DNA of 64,000 nt, taken from NCBI RefSeq assembly GCF_041027365.1, contig NZ_JBFTEH010000007.1, positions 124,001 to 188,000 of the forward strand. The letters run 5' to 3'. The stretch is from VKMB-3413 sp041027365 (GTDB taxonomy: Bacteria; Pseudomonadota; Alphaproteobacteria; Rhizobiales; Rhizobiaceae). The position numbers and the translations under genes were made by a program. Numbering within the stretch: position 1 is the first letter of the stretch; the number at the start of each line of letters is the position of its first letter. Positions 55,515 to 63,539 of this stretch are shown here, in pieces. Under the pieces are notes generated by a model. It did not search any database. It saw nothing but the letters and a program-made list of their open reading frames with translations, and was not told the DNA's origin.

Positions 55515-56897
55515 CTATTCCGCAGGAGCGATCCGGCCGGTCGGCACCTTGCCGGCGCCGGTGCCGGGCACAGGAGCGGGATGCGGCGCGTCCGGCACGT
55601 CGCTGAGAGACGTCTCCCCGGCGAGCTGCGGATACCTGCGCGCCTCCATCCGGCGGATCGCGACATGCATCCAGATCATCGAGACGAAGACGATCGCGAA
55701 GAGCAGCATGAAGCAGCTCGTCCAGACGCCGGTGAGGTCGTTGAGGGCACCGAAGCCGATCGGCAGCACAAAGCCGCCGAGGCCGCCGATCATGCCGACG
55801 AGGCCGCCGACCGAGCCCACATGGCCGGGATAGTAGACCGGGATGTGCTTGTAGACGGCGGCCTTGCCGAGGCTCATGACGAAGCCGAGGAGGATGGTGA
55901 CGGCGACGAAGAGCGGCAGGCCGATCCCGAAGGAGAAGGCGATGGGCCCATGGATGCCGGCGACGACGTACTGCGTCTCCGGATAGCTGAGGACGAACAG
56001 GCAGAGGAGCGCGACGGCGAAGGTGAGATACATCACGCGGCGGGCGCCCCAGCGGTCCGACAGCCAGCCGCCGAGCGCCCGGAACACCGAGCCCGGCAGC
56101 GCATAGGCGGCGGCGAGCATGCCGGCGGTGGCCAGCGGCAGGTGATAGGCGCCGACATAGTAGCGCGGCAGCCAGCTCGCGAGCGCGACGAAGCCGCCGA
56201 AGACGAAGAAGTAGTAGGTGGCGAAGCGCCAGACCTGGAGGTTCTTCAGGGGTTCCAACTGCGCCAGGGCCGAGACCGGCTTCTCGCCGCTCTGGCGGCG
56301 GGCGGCATGGGCGGGATCGTCCTTGGAGAAGAGGAAGAAGGCGACGGCGACGATCGCCAGGATCACGGCGTAGATCTGCGCCGTCTCCTGCCAGCCGAAG
56401 GCCAGGACCAGGAACGGCGCGCCGAAATTGGTCACCGCCGCGCCGGCATTGCCCGCCCCGAAGATGCCGAGCGCCGTGCCCTGCCGGTCCTTCCCGTACC
56501 AGCGCGAGACATAGGCGACGCCGACGATGAACGAGCCGCCCGCCAGCCCGACGCCGAGCGCCGCCACGAGGAACATCTCATAGGTGTGGACGAAGGAGAG
56601 CAGGAAGCAGGCGAGCGCCGTCGTCAGCATCTGCAGGGTGAAGACCAGCCGGCCGCCGAACTGTTCGGTCCAGATACCGAGGAAGATGCGGCTGATCGAG
56701 CCGGTGAGGACGGGCGTTGCGACGAGCAGGCCGAATTCGGTCTCGGTGAGGCCGAGCTCCTGCTTGATCCTGACGCCGAGGATCGAGAAGATCGTCCAGA
56801 CGGCGAAGCATGTGGTGAAGGACAAGGTGCTGAGGCCGAGTGCCCGCGCCTGATCGCCGGAGGTGACCCCCTTTGCCTGCTGTGTCCTTTCCCCCAT
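55515..56897 (-). CDS. narK: nitrate transporter, NarK1 type
   Basis: A 460-residue major facilitator protein, more compact than its neighbour. It carries GVGLAGGSFIVGVAYVSRWYG and LGFVMSLGKAAVYKHIPVYYPGHVG, the two nitrate signatures, consistent with NarK1 nitrate/proton symport. The ATG at 56897 follows GAGGAAGGG. It is the first gene of the nar operon and has an FNR-type box 67-80 bases upstream. It ends with a proline/glycine-rich cytoplasmic tail. Confidence 0.93.
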   Translation of the reverse strand: MGERTQQAKGVTSGDQARALGLSTLSFTTCFAVWTIFSILGVRIKQELGLTETEFGLLVATPVLTGSISRIFLGIWTEQFGGRLVFTLQMLTTALACFLLSFVHTYEMFLVAALGVGLAGGSFIVGVAYVSRWYGKDRQGTALGIFGAGNAGAAVTNFGAPFLVLAFGWQETAQIYAVILAIVAVAFFLFSKDDPAHAARRQSGEKPVSALAQLEPLKNLQVWRFATYYFFVFGGFVALASWLPRYYVGAYHLPLATAGMLAAAYALPGSVFRALGGWLSDRWGARRVMYLTFAVALLCLFVLSYPETQYVVAGIHGPIAFSFGIGLPLFVAVTILLGFVMSLGKAAVYKHIPVYYPGHVGSVGGLVGMIGGLGGFVLPIGFGALNDLTGVWTSCFMLLFAIVFVSMIWMHVAIRRMEARRYPQLAGETSLSDVPDAPHPAPVPGTGAGKVPTGRIAPAE

Positions 56898-56963
56898 CGC
56901 CGCGCCCTTCCTCGTCAGCTTCTGATGACGGGCGGACCCTGGCCGTGGGCACGAAGCTCTCCC

Positions 56964-56977
56964 TTGATCGAAGTCAA
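56964..56977. promoter_or_regulatory. FNR/NarR-type box upstream of narK1
   Basis: TTGATCGAAGTCAA matches the FNR-family consensus TTGAT-N4-ATCAA except for G in place of A at one position. It lies 67-80 bases before the narK1 start, suiting activation of the leftward nar operon at low oxygen or in nitrate. Confidence 0.8.
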
Positions 56978-57077
56978 AACTTCCAAGATTTATGACCTTC
57001 ACGACAGAAGATTGACCTGGACCAACCAATAATGAAGTAAATTTACCTCGTGTGTTTGACTTTGTTTTTCTGTGCGA

Positions 57078-57091
57078 TTGATAAACGTCAA
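57078..57091. promoter_or_regulatory. FNR/NarR-type box upstream of the narR-like gene
   Basis: TTGATAAACGTCAA has the same TTGAT-N4-GTCAA form as the narK1 box. Its centre is 50 bases before the regulator start. It is inside an AT-rich spacer. Confidence 0.78.
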
Positions 57092-57134
57092 GCGTTCTGC
57101 AACATGCATCGCGGATCGCGAACAAGGGGATTCC

Positions 57135-57833
57135 ATGCGGCCTGAAGACGTCAGCGAGGTGCGGGCGCTCGCGCTGTTTCGTGACATGCGCGACACGACG
57201 TTCGAGACGCTGTTGCAGGCGAGCTTCCTGCAGCGCTTTCCGCCGGGCGTGGTGCTGATCCGGGAGAACGAGAGCGCCGACTTCCTGCACGTCGTCATCG
57301 AGGGCGGCGTCGAGATGTTCGCCGCCTCCGGGGGGCGCGAGACGACCATCAGCTTTGAGCGGCCGGTGAGCGCCTTCATCCTTGCGGCGGTGCTGAAGGA
57401 TCAGGTCTATCTGCAGTCGGCTCGGACCGTGGAGGCATCCCGGATCCTGATGATCCCGTCGGCGAGCGTGCGCCGCGCGATGGACGCGGACCCGGCTTTC
57501 ATGGCGGCGGTCGTCGCGGAACTGGCGACAGCCTATCGCAGCGTCGTCAAGGACCTGAAGAGCCAGAAGCTGAGAACCGGCGCAGAGCGGCTGGCCAACT
57601 GGCTGCTGCGGCTGGAGCGCGAGCAGAACGGCCAGGGCCATGTCGAGATCGACGTGGAAAAGCGGCAGCTCGCCGCGCGGCTGGGCATGACGCCGGAGAA
57701 CCTGTCGCGCGCTTTTGCGGCGCTGAAGGCGCATGGCGCCGCCGTACGGGGCATGCGCGTCGAGTTCACCGACCGCGCCGCGCTCGCGGCCTTCGCGCAG
57801 CCGGATCCGCTCGTCGACGACGAGCGGTCCTGA
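57135..57833 (+). CDS. CRP/FNR family regulator, NarR/DNR-like
   Basis: A 232-residue activator. The cyclic-nucleotide-like beta-roll is at about 15-125 (FPPGVVLIRENESADFLHVVIEGGVEMF), a dimer helix follows, and the HTH is at about 175-205 (KRQLAARLGMTPENLSRAFAALKAHG). It contains no cysteine at all, so it cannot bind the oxygen-sensing 4Fe-4S cluster of FNR. This is as in NarR, which responds to nitrate or nitrite, or DNR, which senses NO through haem. AAGGGGA precedes the ATG at 57135; a frame beginning at 57072 would run through the FNR box. It is divergent from the nar operon. Confidence 0.88.
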   Translation: MRPEDVSEVRALALFRDMRDTTFETLLQASFLQRFPPGVVLIRENESADFLHVVIEGGVEMFAASGGRETTISFERPVSAFILAAVLKDQVYLQSARTVEASRILMIPSASVRRAMDADPAFMAAVVAELATAYRSVVKDLKSQKLRTGAERLANWLLRLEREQNGQGHVEIDVEKRQLAARLGMTPENLSRAFAALKAHGAAVRGMRVEFTDRAALAAFAQPDPLVDDERS

Positions 57834-57904
57834 GTGTCATCGGAAGAACGCTGCGGGAAATCGGCGCCGTCCCGGGACCGGCGCGCCGTCGTGCAGCCAC
57901 TCGC

Positions 57905-57928
57905 GGGCGGAGCCCTCGGGCTCCCGCC
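57905..57928. terminator. possible bidirectional terminator between narR-like gene and ATPase
   Basis: GGAGCC-CTCG-GGCTCC is a perfect 6-bp stem with a 4-base loop, extended outward by GGGC/GCCT with one bulge. It lies in the 129-base gap between the convergent genes. No T-run is present, so confidence is limited. Confidence 0.4.
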
Positions 57929-57962
57929 TCACCTGCCATCGCCAGGTGGAACGCCCCGCCCG

Positions 57963-60461
57963 TCAGTGGGCGGAGACGTGTCTTTCCGTTTGCTCGGCAG
58001 GCTTCGTCTGATGATTCGCTGCATGGTCGAGCAGACGCCGCACCGCCAGTGCGAGCAGGCTTTCGACCGGCAGCCAGGCCAGCGCATAGATCCAGACGCC
58101 CGCTGCATAGGTCCAGCCGATCGGCGTGACGAACAGGCCATAGACCGCGATGAGCGTGCCGAGGATCTGCGTCGCCTCGCAGGTCAGGAACAGGCGGGCC
58201 GAGGGCCACGGCCTGTTCCAGAACCAGCGCTTGTTGCGCGTGACGTAGATCGTCAGGTGCCCGGCCACCAGGAGCTTCAAGAAGATGATCGTCTGGATCA
58301 CGCCGCGCGGCAGATGCATGACGGTGTCGACATACCAGAACAGCAGGAAGGTCTCGACGACGCCCATCAGCCCGAGACAGGCGGCGATGGTCAGAACGCG
58401 GGGCATCTCCCAGCGGACCGGCTTCTCCGCGACCTCCGCGTTGTCGTAGGCGATCATCATGATCGGGAAGTCGTTGAGGACCGCCAGAAGGACGATCATG
58501 ATCGCGGTGACCGGATAGAAGTCGAAGATCAGGATCGACAGCGTCATGAACATCAGCACGCGAATGGTCTCGGCGATGCGGAACGTCGCATAGCTCGTCA
58601 TCCGCTCGAAGATCCGCCGCGCCTCCTCAATGGCCGAAGCGACGACCGCGAGCCCCTGGCCGGTCAGCACGACGTCGGCCGCGGCGCGGGCCGCATCCGT
58701 CGCCCCGCTGACGGCGATGCCCGCATCCGCCTGCTTCAATGCCGGCGCGTCGTTCACCCCGTCGCCGGTCATCGCGACGATATGGTTGCGGGCCTGCAAC
58801 GCCTGGACGATCTTGAACTTGTGCTCCGGGAGGACGCGGGCGACGCCGTCGGCTCGCTCGATCTTGGCCGCGACATCGCCGTCCGAGCCGCCGTCGAAGA
58901 CGCGGTCGGCCGACACGACGTTCGCGCCGAGGCCGAGCCGGCCGGCGATCTGCCGCGCGATGGCCTCGTGGTCGCCCGTGATCATCTTGACCGACAGGCC
59001 CATCCGCTCCGCCGTGGCAATGGTGGCGGCCGCGTCGTCGCGCGGCGGGTCGAAGATCGGGATCAGGCCGAGGAAGCGCCAGACGTCCTTGCCGCCGGGG
59101 CCCTCGCCCGAGTCCTGCCGAGCCACGCCGAGCGCACGAAAACCCTGCGCGGCAAGGCCGACGACATCCGCTTCGATCCGTCGGCGGTCCGTATCGTCGG
59201 GCTTCGCCAGATCCAGGATGACCTGTGGCGCGCCCTTGCTGAACAGAACGGTCTGCCCGTCCAGCGTGGCTGCGGCCTGCGTGCGCTTCGAGACCGGATC
59301 GAACGGCGTGAACGATCCGACCGTGTAGTCGGACTGACGAGCCTTCCCGACCGGGGCCGCCAGAACGGCCTTGTCGATCGCGTCCGGATCGTCCGCATTG
59401 CTCGCCAGCCGCGCCGCCAGCAGGACCTCGTCCGGACTGACGCCGGCTTCCGGGCGAACGTCGGCGAGCGTTAGTTCGTTCTTCGTCAAAGTTCCCGTCT
59501 TGTCGGCGCAGAGGACGTCGACGCCCGCCAGTTCCTCGATCGAGACGAGGCGGGAGACGATGGCCTTCATCGCCGCCAGCTTTTCGGCGCCGACCGCCAT
59601 GGTCACGGAAAGAACCGTCGGCAGCGCCACCGGGATAGCCGCGACCGTCAGGATCAGGCAGAACTGCAGCGTCTGCCAGAACGGCGCCTGGCGGAAAAGC
59701 GACACCAGGATGATCAAGGCGACCAGCGCGATCGTCGTCAGGATCAGGAAGTTGCCGATATTCAGCACCGCCCGCTGAAAGTGCGAGCGGTTGTCCGCCG
59801 ACTGCACGAGTTCGGCGGTCTTGCCGAAATAGGTCTTCATGCCAGTGGCGCTGACAATGCCGGTCATCTCGCCCTGCTTGATGACCGAGCCGGAATAGGC
59901 GGTCTCGCCGAGCTTCTTCTCCACCGGCAGAGACTCGCCGGTCAGCGCGGATTCGTCGGCGCTCAGATAGTCGCCCTCGGCCAGCGTCATGTCGGCAGGC
60001 GTCACATTGCCGATCCGCAGCCGCACCACGTCGCCCGGCACGAGGTCTCGCGCCGGGAGCGTCTGCCACCGGGCGTCGCGCAGGACCCGCGCCGTCAGCG
60101 CAAGGCGCTGCTTCAACGCGTCGATGGCGCTCCCCGCCTTGCTTTCCTGCCAGAAGTCGACACCCGCATTGACCAGAAGCATGGTCACGATGATGGCGAA
60201 GTCCGCCCAGTTCGAAAGGGCTGCGGAGAGGACCGCCGCAGCTTCGATCATCCACGGGATCGGCCCCCAGAAGTAGCGGGCCAGCCGTTCGATCGTGCTG
60301 ACGCTCTTCTCGTTCAGCGCGTTCGGACCGTAGTGCGCCAGGCGGTCGGCGGCTTCGGCTGCAGTGAGACCGGTCCGGATATCGGTCTGGGGCACCGCCC
60401 CGTCCGGCCGCTCCGCATCGCCGGACGGAGCACGCTTGGGTGCGGACATGACAGCGACCAT
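57963..60461 (-). CDS. plasma-membrane proton-efflux P-type ATPase (P3A type)
   Basis: An 832-residue P-type ATPase of the proton-pumping P3A class. The N-terminal cation-ATPase helix LTAAEAADRLAHYGPN is followed by actuator TGESLPV, phosphorylation site DKTGTLTKNELTL, hinge MTGDGVNDAPALKQAD and ten membrane helices. The membrane motif VAAIPVALPTVL matches Pma1-like pumps and lacks the calcium or heavy-metal signatures. AAGGAG lies 7 bases before the ATG at 60461. An FNR-type box is 95-108 bases upstream. It would export protons using ATP, perhaps to keep pH or membrane potential when oxygen is absent. Confidence 0.9.
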   Translation of the reverse strand: MVAVMSAPKRAPSGDAERPDGAVPQTDIRTGLTAAEAADRLAHYGPNALNEKSVSTIERLARYFWGPIPWMIEAAAVLSAALSNWADFAIIVTMLLVNAGVDFWQESKAGSAIDALKQRLALTARVLRDARWQTLPARDLVPGDVVRLRIGNVTPADMTLAEGDYLSADESALTGESLPVEKKLGETAYSGSVIKQGEMTGIVSATGMKTYFGKTAELVQSADNRSHFQRAVLNIGNFLILTTIALVALIILVSLFRQAPFWQTLQFCLILTVAAIPVALPTVLSVTMAVGAEKLAAMKAIVSRLVSIEELAGVDVLCADKTGTLTKNELTLADVRPEAGVSPDEVLLAARLASNADDPDAIDKAVLAAPVGKARQSDYTVGSFTPFDPVSKRTQAAATLDGQTVLFSKGAPQVILDLAKPDDTDRRRIEADVVGLAAQGFRALGVARQDSGEGPGGKDVWRFLGLIPIFDPPRDDAAATIATAERMGLSVKMITGDHEAIARQIAGRLGLGANVVSADRVFDGGSDGDVAAKIERADGVARVLPEHKFKIVQALQARNHIVAMTGDGVNDAPALKQADAGIAVSGATDAARAAADVVLTGQGLAVVASAIEEARRIFERMTSYATFRIAETIRVLMFMTLSILIFDFYPVTAIMIVLLAVLNDFPIMMIAYDNAEVAEKPVRWEMPRVLTIAACLGLMGVVETFLLFWYVDTVMHLPRGVIQTIIFLKLLVAGHLTIYVTRNKRWFWNRPWPSARLFLTCEATQILGTLIAVYGLFVTPIGWTYAAGVWIYALAWLPVESLLALAVRRLLDHAANHQTKPAEQTERHVSAH

Positions 60462-60555
60462 CACGCTGCTCCTTTCCAATCTGATCGGCGTTTGGGCAGA
60501 CCAATGGTCCTGCTCCTTCGGCGGCTGGAAGCTGCCAGAGCGCAGGGCGATTGCT

Positions 60556-60569
60556 TTGATCGCCGTCAA
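60556..60569. promoter_or_regulatory. FNR-type box upstream of the proton ATPase
   Basis: TTGATCGCCGTCAA, the TTGAT-N4-GTCAA form seen at the nar genes, lies 95-108 bases before the ATPase start. Confidence 0.75.
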
Positions 60570-60740
60570 AGCCGATCATGAGGATTTCGTCATGTTCCGG
60601 CGTCCCGCCGGCGATCCTCGCAGGCGCCGCGCCTGCCCCGGCGCTGCCACAGGCTGCAGCCCGGCCCCGCGCGCCGGGCCGCGGCCTCACCGCCGTGAAG
60701 TTCCGCCGTCGTCTGTCCGGGCTCTGCGAAATCGTTCGGC

Positions 60741-60754
60741 TTGATGCCGATCAA
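60741..60754. promoter_or_regulatory. consensus FNR box upstream of arcD
   Basis: TTGATGCCGATCAA is an exact match to the FNR/FixK consensus TTGAT-N4-ATCAA. Its centre lies 69 bases before the arcD start, suiting class II activation of the arginine deiminase operon under low oxygen. Confidence 0.85.
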
Positions 60755-60816
60755 TGTGGCGAAGGGGAATGCGGTCTCTCTTGCGTCCCATCACGTCAGG
60801 GCTCGGGGAGATCAGT

Positions 60817-62283
60817 ATGGTTACGACGGATATCGGCGTGTCGGCGCCGCCCGCATCGCAGACCAAGACACGCAAGCTGCGCCTCGGCGCGCTCACCGCC
60901 CTCGTCATCGGATCGATGGTCGGCTCCGGCGTCTTCAGCCTGCCGCAGAACATGGCGGCCGGTGCCGGGCCGCTCGCCATCCTGATCGGCTGGGGCATCA
61001 CCGCCGTCGGCATGCTGGCGCTGGTTTTCGTCTACCAGTCGCTGGCCACCCGCAAGCCCGAGCTGGACGCCGGCCCCTATGCCTATGCCAAGGCCGGGTT
61101 CGGCCCCTTCATCGGCTTCAACAGCGCCTGGGGCTACTGGATCAGCGCCTGGCTCGGCAACGTCTCCTATGCGGTCGTGGTGTTCAGCGCCCTCTCCTAC
61201 TTCTTCCCCTTCTTCGGGGCGGGCAATACCTGGCAGGCGGTGCTGGGGGCCTCGGTCCTGCTCTGGCTCGTCCACGGCCTGATCCTCGGGGGGCTGAAAG
61301 AGGCGGCGGGCGTCAACACCATCGTCACCATCGCCAAGATCGCGCCGATCGTGCTGTTCATCGGCGTCGCAATCGTCGCCTTCAAGCTGCACGTCTTCTC
61401 GCTCGACTTCTCCGGGCTTGGGAACGCCAGCCTCGGCTCGATCACCGGCCAGGTGAAGAGCACCATGCTCGTTACCCTCTGGGTATTTATCGGCATCGAG
61501 GGCGCCAGCGTCGTGTCGGCACGCGCCGAGCGGCGCAGCGAGATCGCGCTCGCCACCGGCATCGGCTTCTTCACCTGTCTGGCGCTCTACGCCCTGGTGT
61601 CGCTGCTCTCGCTCGGGATCATGACGCAGCCGGAACTCGCCGGCCTGAAGAACCCGTCGATGGCGGGCGTTCTGGAACATGTCGTCGGGCCGTGGGGCGC
61701 CGTCCTCATCAACATCGCGCTGGTCGTCTCGGTGCTCGGCGCCTTCCTCAGCTGGACGCTGCTGGCCGCCGAGATCCCGCATGTCGCCGCCCGTGACGGC
61801 ACCATGCCGGCCTTCTTCGCCCGGGAGAGCGAGCGCGGCGTCCCCTCCACCTCGCTGTTCATCACCAACGCCCTCGTCCAGCTCTTCCTGATCATCACCC
61901 TGTTCGCCGAGAGCACCTATCAGGCGCTGTTCTCGATCGCGTCGGCGGCGATCCTGGTGCCCTACATCTTCTCCGGTGCCTATGCGGCGAAGCTCGCCAT
62001 CACCGGCGAGAGCTATGAGGGCGGGCAATCGCGCACCGGGCCGATGCTGATCGGGCTGCTCGCGACCGTCTACGGCCTGTGGCTCGTCTATGCAGCCGGC
62101 CCCGCCTACCTCTTCATGTGCGCGCTTCTCTATGCCGTCGGCGTGCCGCTCTACGTCTACGCCCGCAGCGAGCGCAAGGAACGCGCCTTCACGGCCGCCG
62201 AGGCCGTCATCGCTCTGGCCCTCGTCGCGGTCGGCCTCTTCGCCGCCTACGAGATGTGGACCGGCGCCGTCAGCCCTCTGTGA
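60817..62283 (+). CDS. arcD: arginine/ornithine antiporter (APC family)
   Basis: A 488-residue amino acid antiporter with about twelve to thirteen helices. The APC-family start LRLGALTALVIGSMVGSGVFSLPQNMAAGAG holds the conserved substrate-binding glycine stretch. LWVFIGIEGASVVSARAERRS is the usual loop of basic amino acid antiporters. The ATG at 60817 follows CGGGGAG by 6 bases. As the first gene before arcA and arcB it should exchange external arginine for ornithine without energy cost. Confidence 0.92.
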   Translation: MVTTDIGVSAPPASQTKTRKLRLGALTALVIGSMVGSGVFSLPQNMAAGAGPLAILIGWGITAVGMLALVFVYQSLATRKPELDAGPYAYAKAGFGPFIGFNSAWGYWISAWLGNVSYAVVVFSALSYFFPFFGAGNTWQAVLGASVLLWLVHGLILGGLKEAAGVNTIVTIAKIAPIVLFIGVAIVAFKLHVFSLDFSGLGNASLGSITGQVKSTMLVTLWVFIGIEGASVVSARAERRSEIALATGIGFFTCLALYALVSLLSLGIMTQPELAGLKNPSMAGVLEHVVGPWGAVLINIALVVSVLGAFLSWTLLAAEIPHVAARDGTMPAFFARESERGVPSTSLFITNALVQLFLIITLFAESTYQALFSIASAAILVPYIFSGAYAAKLAITGESYEGGQSRTGPMLIGLLATVYGLWLVYAAGPAYLFMCALLYAVGVPLYVYARSERKERAFTAAEAVIALALVAVGLFAAYEMWTGAVSPL

Positions 62284-62308
62284 AATCACAAAAATCCAGG
62301 AAACCAAG

Positions 62309-63520
62309 ATGATGATGACGCTCGGCGTGCATTCCGAAGTGGGGCGGCTCCGCGAGGTGCTGATCCACCGCCCGGACCTCAGCCTTCGCCGCCTGACACC
62401 GGCCAACTGCCGCTCGCTCCTGTTCGACGACGTGCTGTGGGTCAGGAAGGCCCGCCAGGAGCACGACATCCTCGCCGACACGCTGGACGAGCGCGGCGTG
62501 GTGGTGCGCGATCTCGGCAAACTGCTGGCCGAGACCATGGCGCTGCCGGAAGCGCGGGCCTGGCTCCTCGACCGGCGGCTCGACCCCGACCTCGTCGGCT
62601 GGGACCTCCTCGACGAACTGCGCTCCTGGCTGGACGGCATGGAGTCGGACAGTCTCGCCGCCGCGCTGATCGGCGGCATCGCCCGGGCCGAGTTGCCCTT
62701 CGCTCCCGCCGGCCTCAGCGGTCTCGCGCTCGCGCCGCAGGACTTCGTGCTGCCGCCGCTGCCGAACCAGCTCTTCACCCGCGACAGTTCGTGCTGGATC
62801 TATGGCGGCGTCACCGTGAACTCGATGTACTGGCCGGCACGGCGCCCGGAGGCCCTGAACGTCGAGGCGGTCTATCGATTCCATCCACGCTTTCGCGATG
62901 CCGGCTTCCCCTTCCTCTCCGAACCGGCGCATGCGACGCTGGAAGGCGGCGACGTCATGCCGGTCGGCGGAGGCGTCGTCCTGATCGGCATGGGCGAGCG
63001 CACCACGCCGCAGGCGGTGAGCGCGCTGGCGAAGCGCCTCTTCGCCACCGGCATGGCGAACCGCGTCATCGCGGCGCTGATGCCGCGCGACCGCAGCTTC
63101 ATGCATCTCGACACCGTATTCACCTTCTGCGACCGCGACCTCGTCACGATGTTCCCGCCGATCGTGAACCGGCTGCGCAGCTTCTCGCTGCGGCCGGGGG
63201 ACGCCGAAGGCAGCGTCGACGTCGTCGAGGAGAGCGCGCCCTTCGTCGACGTCGTCGCGCAGGCGATGGGCCTTGCCCGGCTGCGGGTCGTGGCGACCGG
63301 TGGTGACGCCTACGAGGCCGAGCGCGAGCAGTGGGACGACGGCAACAACGTCATTGCCGTCGAGCCCGGCGTCGTCGTCGGCTACGACCGCAACGTCTAC
63401 ACCAATACGCTGCTGCGCCGCGCCGGCGTCGAGGTCATCACCATCGAGGGCGCCGAGCTCAGCCGCGGACGCGGCGGCGGCCACTGCATGACCTGCCCGC
63501 TCGTGCGCGATTCCATCTGA
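62309..63520 (+). CDS. arcA: arginine deiminase
   Basis: A 403-residue enzyme converting arginine to citrulline and ammonia. Family motifs are VHSEVGRLREVLIHRP at the start, LPNQLFTRDSSCWI, LEGGDVMP, FMHLDTVFTF with the catalytic histidine, and the C-terminal GRGGGHCMTCPLVRD holding the nucleophilic cysteine. Three consecutive ATG codons (62309, 62312, 62315) make the exact start uncertain by two residues. It lies 25 bases after arcD and 19 before arcB. Confidence 0.97.
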   Translation: MMMTLGVHSEVGRLREVLIHRPDLSLRRLTPANCRSLLFDDVLWVRKARQEHDILADTLDERGVVVRDLGKLLAETMALPEARAWLLDRRLDPDLVGWDLLDELRSWLDGMESDSLAAALIGGIARAELPFAPAGLSGLALAPQDFVLPPLPNQLFTRDSSCWIYGGVTVNSMYWPARRPEALNVEAVYRFHPRFRDAGFPFLSEPAHATLEGGDVMPVGGGVVLIGMGERTTPQAVSALAKRLFATGMANRVIAALMPRDRSFMHLDTVFTFCDRDLVTMFPPIVNRLRSFSLRPGDAEGSVDVVEESAPFVDVVAQAMGLARLRVVATGGDAYEAEREQWDDGNNVIAVEPGVVVGYDRNVYTNTLLRRAGVEVITIEGAELSRGRGGGHCMTCPLVRDSI

Positions 63521-63539
63521 TCATCCGGAGTTCAAGATC

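Larger units (their letters stand above)
60462..60816. other. divergent control region between proton ATPase and arc operon
   Basis: A 355-base spacer without a gene. It holds two FNR-type boxes, one near each gene, separated by about 170 bases of GC-rich DNA. No other motif is evident. Confidence 0.6.

Noticed and set aside
57012..57025. TTGACCTGGACCAA as a further FNR box
   Set aside because: The right half ACCAA departs from both ATCAA and GTCAA, so it is weaker than the four accepted boxes.
54054..57032. Long plus-strand open frame opposite narK1 and narK2
   Set aside because: Low-complexity acidic/basic translation and antisense to two clear transporters, so a GC artefact.
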